Of a stretch of DNA of 64,000 bases, positions 1-11,400 are shown in pieces (positions within the stretch are counted from its first letter, which is position 1; the number at the start of each line of letters is the position of its first letter). Source of the stretch: Sipunculus nudus (Eukaryota; Annelida; Sipuncula; Golfingiida; Sipunculidae); assembly GCA_026874595.1 (NCBI GenBank), contig CM049309.1:1214076-1278075 (forward strand), given 5' to 3'. The position numbers and the translations under genes were made by a program. Below the pieces are notes generated by a model that saw nothing but the letters and a program-made list of their open reading frames with translations, ran no database searches and had not been told where the DNA came from.

Positions 1-1239
1 ACGCGAACTCGATCTGTAACTGGTCTATATCTGCCAACACACCAAAAATCAGGCCAATATCTGCAGACATTGTGAAAAAAGTTCGTACATGTGTATCTGT
101 AATGAATATTTCTATTTTTCATGAATTTTTCTAAGTTAAGGAGGCGTGAAACCTTCAAAATTAGGTCAACCAGGACGAAATGCGAACTCAATCTGTAACT
201 GGTCATTATCTGCCCACACACAAAAAATCAGGCCAAAATCTTCAGGCATTGCAAAAAAAGGCCGTACATGTGTATTTGTCATGAAAATTTCTATTTTTCA
301 TGAAATTTTCTAAGTTTAGGAGCCGTAAAACAGTCAAAAGTGGGTCAACTGGGACAAAATGCGAACTCGATCTGTAACTGGTCATTATCTGCCTACATAC
401 CAAAAATCAGGCCAATATCTGCTGGCATTGCGAAAAAAAGTCCGTACATGTGTATTTGTCATGAAAATTTCTATTTTTCATGAAATTTTCTAAGTTTAGG
501 AGCCGTAAAACAGTCAAAAGTAGGTCAACCGGGACGAAACTCAAACTCGATCTGTAACTGGTCTATATCTGCCCACACACCAAAAATCAGGCCAATATCT
601 GCAGGCATTGCGAAAAAAGTCCGTACATGTGTATTTGTCATGAAATTTCATATTTTTATGAAATTTTCTATGTTCAGGAGCCGTAAAATGGTCAAAAGTA
701 GGTCAACGGGATGAAACTCGAACTCGATCTGTAACTGGTCTATATCTGCCCACACACCAAAAATCAGGGCAATATCTGCAGACATTGTGAAAAAAGTCTG
801 TACATGTGTATCTGTCATGAATATTTCTATTTTTCATGAAATTTTCTAGGTTAAGAAGGCGTAAAACGTTCAAAAGTAGGTCAACAAGGACGAAATGCGA
901 ACTCGATCTGTAACTGGTCATTATCTGCCCACACACAAAAAATCAGGCCAATATCTGCAGGCATTGCGAAAAAAAGTCCGTACATGTGTATTTGTCATGA
1001 AAATTTCTATTTTTCATACAATTTTCTAAGTTTAGGAGCCGTAAAACGGTCAAAAGTAGGTCAACCGGTACGAAACGCGAACTCGATCTGTAACTGGTCT
1101 ATATCTGCCCACACACCAAAAAATCAGGCCAATATCTGCAGGCATTGCGAAAAAAAGTCCGTACAACTGTTTGATTTCAGAATGATGGAAGGACGGAAGG
1201 ACGGACATTGGTAAAACTATATGCCCCGGCCTCTTTGTA
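1..1239 (+). mobile_element. Satellite-bearing mobile element, right part
   Basis: Seven head-to-tail copies of a unit of about 179 bp are visible, recognisable by the recurring phrase CTCGATCTGTAACTGG near positions 9, 187, 365, 545, 724, 903 and 1083. The last unit runs into a short unique tail with GGACGGAAGGACGGAC and ends in a hairpin whose arms are ATGCCCC and GGGGCAT, followed by AAAA. The same tail and hairpin close another copy at 18918-20392, so this is a dispersed element and not a local satellite. The left end is outside the window. The architecture resembles non-autonomous Helitron-like elements with central satellites known from bivalves, but I cannot prove the class. It lies inside, or 3' of, WDR36 intron 10. 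Confidence 0.75.
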
Positions 1240-2341
1240 GCAGGGGCATAAAAAGAGAGAAAGAAAGAGAGAAAAGGAAAGCAAAAAAGGGGGAATAATG
1301 AAGATAGAGAAGATGATGCCCAAGAGAACATAAAGAGTTTGACAGAAGTAAGATCCTCTTTAAAATACATGGGTCATCTTAGTTTAATATTCCCAATGTG
1401 TATTATTAACAGAACCTCATATATTTCATAAAGCTTTAAGCAGTAAGAACATCATTTGAATAGTTCTGAAACCATGGTTGGAAATCATAGTAGCCCAATC
1501 TGAAGTGATCTGTGATGGCATTGACCCAATAGAAAGAGACCTGAGTTAGTCGGTCCAATGTTCCAAGACAGTAATGGTTCAATCTGAAATGGTCAGACTT
1601 CATGAGAGCTGAGATCACAAAAGTCTGAGATCTCCAGGTACCATCTGTTAAGGGGATGATTTTAACTGTTCAGTGGACAAAAAGTTTCTGGTGTCCTCTC
1701 CAGAGGGGTAATTAATGAAGTAAAAATGTTTGGTCTTCTTGAAGACTGTACATTATATAGGGTGTCTGCCCCAGAGGAGTGTCCACAGGACAGGGTTTCA
1801 CTGGATAAACTTGAAACTAATGAAATCCATTCACAAAACAATCTATACTCTCTTATATTCTCTGCTTACTGGATTTCAACTCCTTTAAATCATGAAAAGA
1901 AAAACAGCTGATATACCAGGAAGAAAATGGAAATTTTTGTGGCAAGGGCAAACCAAATGTACAATTAATTTAAATAACTTGAGGCAAAGAAGGACTTTAC
2001 TGCTACTTATATCACAATTAAACCTTCACTCACCCACTGACAACCCTACTGCACTCTGTCAATTTCTGAGAAAACTATAAATCTACATCTAGTTATATGA
2101 GTCGGTTTATGCAGTTTAGACTGTTCTTCTTTAATGCTTGGTATTCACAAGAAAAAGATTAGTTTCTAATGCATCACATGCATTAGTTAATAGTCTGAAA
2201 GTTTCTTTTTTCACTGATTAATCCAATAAATAAATGTTTCACAATTTTGTAAGCCATGAGTTTATTGTCAATTTGTAATAATTTTTCTTCACAAAAATAA
2301 ATATATAAAACAAAGCAGATGCATGATAATCTGCTACATAC
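1240..2341. other. WDR36 intron 10, visible part
   Basis: No exon, RNA gene or repeat was recognised here. The intron starts with donor GTATGT just below 2342. The next expected WDR36 exon (the segment that in human follows TATAVDIT) is not present, so the rest of the gene lies to the left of the window. Confidence 0.4.
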
Positions 2342-2496
2342 CAAAGCTGTGACCAGACCAGTCTCTCCTGACTTAACTCGTGAATTACGGATACTGTGAG
2401 AGCCCATACAGCCCTTTTGGTAGTTCCAGGTGGTCACAATGTCAATGCCACGATGACAAGCAATAATACTGTCCCAGTCACTCTGCCTGCTGCTCT
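2342..2496 (-). CDS. WDR36: WDR36 coding exon 10
   Basis: It encodes SSRQSDWDSIIACHRG, TTWNYQKG and ends ETGLVTAL. SDWD-IIACH and TWNYQK are conserved in the human protein. The acceptor is TGTTTTACAG and the donor GCTTTG|GTATGT, phase 0. The first 35 coding bases and the acceptor are the last unit of the 46-bp array to its right, so about 26 copies of its own acceptor lie upstream of it. Confidence 0.94.
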
Positions 2497-5400
2497 CTGT
2501 AAAACATAATAATACTGTCCCAGTCACTCTGCCTGCTGCTCTCTGTAAAACATAATAATACTGTCCCAGTCACTCTGCCTGCTGCTCTCTGTAAAACATA
2601 ATAATACCATCCCAGTCACTCTGCCTGCTGCTCTCTGTAAAACATAATAATACTTTCCCAGTCACTCTGCCTGCTGCTCTCTGTAAAACATTATAATACT
2701 GTCCCAGTCACTCTGCCTACTGCTCTCTGTAAAACATAATAATACTGTCCAAGTCACTCTGCCTGCTGCCTCTGTAAAATATAATAATACTGTCCCAGTC
2801 ACTCTGCCTGCTGCCTCTGTAAAACATAATAATACTGTCCCAGTCACTCTGCCTGCTGCTCTCTGTAAAACATAATAATACTGTCCAAGTCACTCTGCCT
2901 GCTGCTCTCTGTAAAACATTATAATACTTTCCAAGTCACTCTGCATGCTGCTCTCTGTAAAATATTATAATACTGTCCAAGTCACTCTGCCTGCTGCTCT
3001 CTGTAAAACATAATAATACTGTCCCAGTCACTCTGCCTGCTGCTCTCTGTAAAACATAATAATACTGTCCCAGTCACTCTGCCTGCTGCTCTCTGTAAAA
3101 CATAATAATACTGTCCCAGTCACTCTGCCTGCTGCCTCTGTAAAACATAATAATACTGTCCCAGTCACTCTGCCTACTGCACTCTGTAAAACATTATAAT
3201 ACTGTCCCAGTCACTCTGCCTGCTGCTCTCTGTAAAACATAATAATACTGTCCAAGTCACTCTGCCTGCTGCCTCTGTAAAACATAATAATACTGTCCCA
3301 GTCACTCTGCCTACTGCTCTCTGTAAAACATAATAATACTGTCCCAGTCACTCTGCCTGCTGCCTCTGTAAAACATAATAATACTGTCCCAGTCACTCTG
3401 CCTACTGTTCTCTGTAAAACATAATAATACTGTCCCAGTCACTCTGCCTGCTGCTCTCTGTAAAACATAATAATACTGTCCAAGTCACTCTGCCTGCTGC
3501 TCTCTGTAAAACATAATAATACTGTCCCAGTCACTCTGCCTGCTGCCTCTGTAAAACATAATAATACTGTCCCAGTCACTCTGCCTACTGCTCTCTGTAA
3601 AACATTATAATACTGTCCCAGTCACTCTGCCTGCTGCTCTCTGTAAAACATAATAATACTGTCCCAGTCACTCTGCCTGCTGCTCTCTGTAAAACATAAC
3701 TGTTTAATCAACACTTAAGCAAAGCTTTTCCATCAATATGTCATACATGTAGTTGGCTTACAAAAAAAACAACTTGTGCTGTTTTTTTGCAAATATCAAC
3801 TTTTAAGAATTTTTTTCAATATTAATTCATGTAATTCATCAGAACTTGTGAATATGAAACCTTCAGATGCAGTAACCCAGTTATATTAAAACGGATTCAT
3901 TCAGTATATGTATAAAGAGAGATCAAATAGCCTCCAAACCAACAATAATGTAGTTATTCACAGAAGGTGAACAAAACAATGTACTGATTAGTAGGTCATC
4001 AGGCAAAATTTGGATGAATTGTCACGAGTCTTCCTAATAAAGTGAACAGGTAATAAAAAGGATTAACAAATTCAGGCTTCATGACAGTATATATATTCCC
4101 AATTTGCACACCCAAAACCCCTATTTTTTACCAGTCATGGAGTTATTTATTTTAAAGGATTTAAATGACATAAAGCCATGAGAGATGAATGAGGACAAAT
4201 TGGTGCAGGAAGCAGAAGAGATCACAGAGAAACTGACCAGGTCTTCATTGAAGGGAATTGTTCGACCTACAGGCTAATCCACAATCCAAGGGTGACATAC
4301 AAATATGATATGTTGACAGTCCCATGAAGTAGGCTCTGTATTTACTGTGGTTGCCTTTTTGTTCATTAGGGTTTCAAATTTTCAATATTTGTGAAAGGAA
4401 TAAGACATTAAAACTGTATACTGTACATCAACATTTACACCCCATGCATGTCATCTATAGTGTATAACGTCAGAAGTCTAAATGCAAATGAAGGATATTA
4501 CAATTAACATCAGTTCTGTTATATTATCATCAAAGCCAAGAATATTTTTACTTGTATGATATTCCCTAGTATTTGTCAAATTGTATATTCATGCATACTT
4601 AGTATAATAATGAGTACAGTTTTACGTAATTGTATTAAAATATTGTGAAAATGGAACCCTAGCAAAACACTGAAAATGTAAAAATCTTGAAATTTTAACC
4701 CCACAAAAATAAAGCCAAATACAGTATTTTACCTGAGGCGAACTTTGTGATAGGAGGCATCATGTGCTGGTCCAGCTTGAGACCAACTCGCCTTGTCTCT
4801 TTCTTATTGAAGGAAGCTCGGCCGAGACTCTTGTTGTGACGGTCATGTACTGTGGAGAAGGACCGCAGGGTGCTGTCCTGACCTGCAGGTCAACAAATAT
4901 TATCACATAGTGTTACATATCCTGAAGGAGTAACTTCAATCTGTGAAATCTAATACAGACAGATATATTAAAATAATTGAGTAAATCTGATCTCTTCATG
5001 TACCTAAAGATATCTTATCTGAGGTGTTTTCCTAGGTTTTTAATCTATGTAAAGATGGATATCATAAAATGAGCTGTGATGATCTGAATATCCATAGATA
5101 TCAACATTAAATATTAGTAATGCTGACATCATTAGATAATCCTGTGCATTCATACTGTTATCCTGAACTTCTGAGAAGCATACAACCAAAAAACAAAATA
5201 GCATATAGCAATGATTATTTAGGGAAGATTAATACAGGGTCAAGCAACAGGTCTTGGATGTGGAAGGAAGTGAGTGGTGCCACTATGGAACATAGTAATA
5301 ATCACATTTTCATCATGTTACTGTGTCCAGGTTGCCAGCAGCCAACTAGGAAAAAATCCTATTAACTGACTATACCCTGACTTTCAGCTGATTTTTAAGG

Positions 5401-8400
5401 AAAAACCAACCAGCCAAATAGGAATATAGTCTCGAAAACATCATTTTACAGCTTACCCCAACCAAATATTACAATTTTTTATTCAGTTTTGACAATACAA
5501 CAAATTAACACAATGTAGGCAACAACTTACAATTATTTCAAATAGTATTCAATAAATTAGCAATTAATTGTTCAAATCAGATATTAAAATCTGTTTTTTA
5601 AATAAAATGACAAGTCAGAAAAACAAATAACATGTACCATAATTCCAAGACCCTAAAATTAAGGAGAAAAATACCTAAAATTGTCCCTTAATTAATAAAC
5701 ATTTTACTATATGTCACATAAAACATCCCATAAGCAAGGGGATTCATGTGAATTTACCCATACAGGTCCTCCAAGGCAGCCTAAATTCACCTCAGAATGC
5801 AAAGCAAACTGAAACTAGAAATTTGGAATTGCCAAAGTAATCTTCAAAGAACATTACACTCTGCAAGCAAGTACTTATAATCACTCAGAGTATAATTTTA
5901 TCACGCAATAACAACAAATAGCTTCAACAGGTCTGTGTAACTGCAATGTAAACTGAATTTAGTAGTTTGTTACCTGTGCATGATCATGTCCTTGTAAAAA
6001 CCAGATATTTTCTGGCGCCATAGTATCCCCAGACAATTAATCTCCCCCCCCCCCCTTTAAGAATAGGCCCTCCATCTTCGGCAGCATAAACTGACACTTG
6101 GCAAGCCACAATGGTTTTCTTCCATCTATCAACTTGAGAAACAATTTTTTTCACCAAATATGGGGGCCAATATGATGAATCTTGAAAAAAGAGCATTAAT
6201 TTATTCTACGGAAATGGGAATATACCCAAAAAAGAAGCTCAATCCCATAAAGTTTGATATGTGACAGTGCAATTTGGAGCTGCTAGCCCTGACGGTTTCT
6301 AAGATAGCATGGGTTAATGTAAGGACAACAGTGGTTAGCGGACAGCAGACAGACGACGCTGTGCCATGGCATAAGCTCACAGGTCCGCTAACTAGATGAA
6401 ACTGAAATTGAGAAATGGACTTAATTGCTGTCATTTGACATTATCAAAAACAGGGGAAAAAATGGTAAAAATACAAGTGGTGCAAATTTTCAGGAACAAA
6501 CAACCCTTGTCATGGACAATATTAAAGCTAAAATTCGGAGCAATCCTTGCATAAACTGTCAAGATATTGGAGGTTTTCAAATTTTCAATTATTATGGGGG
6601 GTACTTATGAACCCCACCTTTTTTGAGAATATAGGTCACAGTGACCTTATTTCAGGTTTCCAAGGAGAATTTTTATGGACCTTTCTGGATTTTCAGTTAT
6701 AGGTTTCTAGGTCCATTGGTGTCAAAAAGTGCCAGTCTAACGGATAGAGGGACATACAAACGGACGACAGACAATGGACCAGGACTATGGCTCAGATGAC
6801 TTATAGTCAGCTGAGCTAAAAACCTCTCAAAAACAGTTTAAAAAGTTGTCCTTCCTGAAAAGGAGTATAATATTTAGAAATAAATGTAGTATGTTATGAC
6901 AGCAATGAGCAGGATGAGAACCTTCAACCTGATAATCAAAGCCAACTGCCCTGACCATTTCTGAAACCAACTCCAATGGTGGATCTTGACTGATATTCTC
7001 AAACATTCTCACCTGAAGTGAGAATGTTTTTTCCATCATTTCCATGGTAACATGTACATGTGGGTGGGGCTGAGTGTCCAGACCTTTCTCGTAATAACCT
7101 GGCTCCCCCATCTGGCTGATCAAAGATCCACACCTAGAATTATATAAACCAGGTTGTTAGAATTCTATGTAACATTACCACTATTAAAAACGACAGATTA
7201 AGACAGGTTTAGAAGAACTGTGAAAAACAAGTATGAAAATAAGCAAAGGAGGAATATGCATGATGCATATAATATTTCAATATATCACAATTATTTCCTT
7301 TGTGTTATTTCATCATTACAGTGCTGTTATAATACATACCTTATAAAAATTTAACTGTCTGTGATGTCATGTATAATGAAAAGATCATGTTACAATACTT
7401 TGTTCCACCAGCCTGTGTCCATCTGCTTTAGGGGGGAGAATTTCCTTTAAAAGCTTATGTTTTTGCATGTAATTAACACATGCAAATAGCAACCTAATGC
7501 AGCAATGTGTGATTACATTTTGGATTTTCTCCCATAATAACCAGATCAAATGGTACCCAAATGAGCAGCCGTTTTTGTTTTAACTGGTTATTGCCTCTGC
7601 CAGAAGGGTATGCATTCATCTGTTGGTGTGCGTGCTTGTGTGTATGTTTGTTCACAACATAATTTTGTATTCACAGAATTTACCTGGAATTGAACTTGTG
7701 TGAGATTTTTGTATTGGTTAATATTTCAAGATGTTTTTCATGAAAATCCAAGATATTCATGGAAAATTATTGCCGCAAAAAAAACGCCAATCAGCCTGTG
7801 ACCTATGACTTCATTGAAAGTGCATGGATGTTGCCTTTAATCAAACTTGTGTGAGATAATCTGTTGGTTTGTAGTTATGTTGTGTTTTGTGAAAGTCCAT
7901 CAAAGCCCTGGTAAGTTATTGTAAAGATTGATCATGGGTATACTAGAGCCCTGTGAGGGTTGGAATTTAGAGCCTGCACCCGCCCCACAAAATAAACCTT
8001 AAAATATACCTGGTATACCATAATACGCCCCACCTAAGATGATCATATAAAAATCAGTATTTGCCTTGATAGAGTTATCTGGAGATGAGGTGATAAGGAG
8101 AGGTTCTGATGGAAGGCACTGCATGCCCGTGACTGCCCCCTGGTGGGCTTCTCTGATCTGACTCTGCAGCTTGCGTTTTTCCAAATCCCAAACAGCCATG
8201 TGACCCATGCTGCTACCAGTCACCATGACAGGGTGTCCATCTGAGAACAAATAAGAAATCTGTATCAACATGATTAAACAGTGTGGGCAAATTACACTAG
8301 ATGAAACAGTGTGGGCAAATTACACCAGATGAAACAGTGTGGGCAATAAACTAGATGAAACAGTGTGGGCAAATAACACTAGATGAAACAGTGTGGGCAA

Positions 8401-11400
8401 ATAATACTAGAATATATCTGATTAAAGTAGTGTCTGAACTGTTACAGTAACATAAAAAGCTCAGCCATCTTATTAGCATTATTATTTAATTTCATATAAT
8501 GCTTGGTACCTTACTGATAAGTACACTAAGAAACTATATTGGTCAATGATGCATAATGATTGTGATTTATTTAAATATATAAAATGTAATTAGTCCCTCA
8601 TCTTTATAAGTCATCTAAATTACTCAACCTGAAACCTTACAATAATATAAATAACAGACAAGGGTTGCTGGATAGTTCTCTTGAATACATTTAGGGAACA
8701 GGACATATATGAACAACTATCACATCATTCTTTTTCCTCTTCCTCATGTGAACTTGTCAGGAAATTGTCATTTTGTATAATGACTGTAGTCATGATGTTG
8801 TCACCATTTCAATGACTGTATGATGACTGTAGTCTGTAGGAATGATTTTTGTGATTACTTCCCTTTGGCAGAATCCTCATAAATATTGTGCCAATCACAG
8901 AGTACAGTCAAACCTGCTATCATCATGTCAGTGGTACATGCTTAAACTAGAATTTGGCAACACAGGTGCCATAGAATTCCCAGACAATTTATCCCCCCCC
9001 CCCCTTAAGAATAGGCCCCCCATGTTCTGCCGCATATAATGACACTTGCCAAGCAACCATGGTTTCTTCCATCTATAGACATGAGAAACAATATTATGAC
9101 AACACTATCCAAGATCTTCGGTCAAGATGATTTTTGGACCAATCCATGCATCCCTTATTGAGATATTAATGATTTTGTGTGATTTTCACCATATATGGAA
9201 ATATTCAAGGTCAAAGCCACTCTCATAGGAAAGGTCATGACCCCAATTTATATATACATCATCCCATAACCCATGTCTATGTATATGCATAATATGAAAG
9301 AAATCTGTCCATTAGTTTTTGACTTATAATGCTCACAGTACTATTAAATGGCAATGAGGGGGGTATTAAATGACACAAAAACAAGTAAAAGAATAATATG
9401 TGGCACTACCAGTTTCCGGTACATGACAACAATATCCAAGATCTTCGCTCAAGTTGATTTTTGGACCAATCCATGCATCCCTTATTGAGATATTCATGAT
9501 TTTGTGTGATTTTCACCATATATGGCAATATTCAAGGTCAAGGTCACTCTCATAGGAAAGGTCATGACCCCAATTTATATATACATCATCCCATAACCCA
9601 TGTCTATGTATATGCATAATATGAAAGAAATCTGTCCATTAGTTTTTGACTTATAATGCTCACAGTACTATTAATTGGCAATGAGGGGGGTATTAAATGA
9701 CACAAAAACAAGTAAAAGAATAACAGGTGGCACTACCAGTTTCCGGTACATGACAACAATATCCAAGATCTTTGCTCAAGTTGATTTTTGGACCAATCCA
9801 TGCATCCCTTATTGAGATATTCATGATTTTGTGTGATTTTCACCATATATGGCAATATTCAAGGTCAAGGCCACTCTCATAGGAAAGGTCATGACCCCAA
9901 TTTATATATACATCATCCCATAACCCATGTCTATGTATATGCATAATATGAAAGAAATCTGTCCATAAGTTTTTGACTTATAATGCTCACAGTACTATTA
10001 AATGGCAACGAGGGGGTTATTAAATGACACAAAAACAAGTAAAAGCATAACAGGTGGCGCTACCAGTTTCCGGTACATGGCAAAACTCTATCCATGATCT
10101 TTGGACAAGTTGATTTTTGGACCAATGCATGCATCCCTAATTGAGAAATTAATGATTTTGTGTAATTTTCACCATATATGGCAATATTCAAGGTCAAGGC
10201 CATTCTGAGGAAAGGTCATGACCCCAATTTAAATAAACATCATTCCATAACCCATATCTATGTATATGCATAATATATAAGAAATCTGTTCATTAGTTTT
10301 TGATTTATAATGCTCACAGTACTGCCAAGTGGCAATTTAGGGGGTATTAAAAGGCACGAAAACAAGTAAAGAATAATAGGTGGCGCCACCAGTTTCTGGA
10401 ACATGACAACCCTATCCATGATCTTCGATCAACTTGATTTTGGGATCAATCCATGCAAGATTTCATGGAGATATTTAAGAATTTGTGTGAATTATCCCAA
10501 AACTGGACATATTCAAGGTCAAGGACACTCTCCTTATAAAGGTCATGACCTCATTTTTAATAGGCGTCGTCCTCTCACCCATATCTATACATATACCAAG
10601 TTTGGTAAGGATCCTTGAAATATTTTTTGAGTTATCACGCCAACAAGATTTATATGTGGCGGCGGAGGCAGCGGCAGGGGGACCGGCATGAAAACATAGT
10701 ATCCCCCAACTTTGTCTGGGGATACAATAATAGATGGCACCACCAGTTTCCAGTACAGCAATCCATGCAAGATTTCTTGAGATATTTAAGAATTTGTGTG
10801 TTTTTCCCCAAAACTGGACCTTTTCAAGGTCAAGGTCACTCTCCTAGTCGAGGTCATGACCCCATTTTACAAAGGCCTCATCCTCTCACCTAAGCACATG
10901 TCAAATTTGGAATAGATCCAAGAAAATTTTCGAGTTATCTCACCTGACAGAAATCTCTGCAGTGGCGGCGCAGCGACCATGCCTAAACCATAGTATCCTG
11001 ACCTTGTCTGGGGATACAATATGAAAATAACCGGGATGTGATTTTATTAGGCCTTCTTCATTGATGTCCTTTTGACTTTGTTATGTGAAGTTATAAAGAT
11101 ATGTGGAAGCAAACTATTTTCACTAGATAATTCTTGCACCTTTTTCAAATGTTGGAGATGTGTCTTATGTTTGGTTATTTCCCAGGTATGTTATAAATGA
11201 CTGAATCTACCACGAATGTCTTTATGAGAGGACTGTTAGGGGAGTGGCCATCTTCAAACATTATGAAGTTACATGCAGATTGGGGTTTTGGATCAGGTAC
11301 CTCTTCCAGTGTTCTCACAACATCCAGCTTTTCGTGGACCCTTAAAGGGGAATTCCAGCTGTAACCTAACTGAGGTGTAAACAGCAGCCTTGCAAAGATC

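Noticed and set aside
1050-1370. Minus-strand 106-codon frame
   Set aside because: It covers the end of the satellite-bearing element and its hairpin, and has no protein family features.
2662-3396. Minus-strand open frames coding repeated TGTVLLCFTE and SDWDSII segments
   Set aside because: They are translations of the acceptor array. Open stretches occur only where 45-bp units keep the frame.
6827-7123. Minus-strand 98-codon frame
   Set aside because: It overlaps WDR36 exon 8 in a different frame and runs through the donor site.
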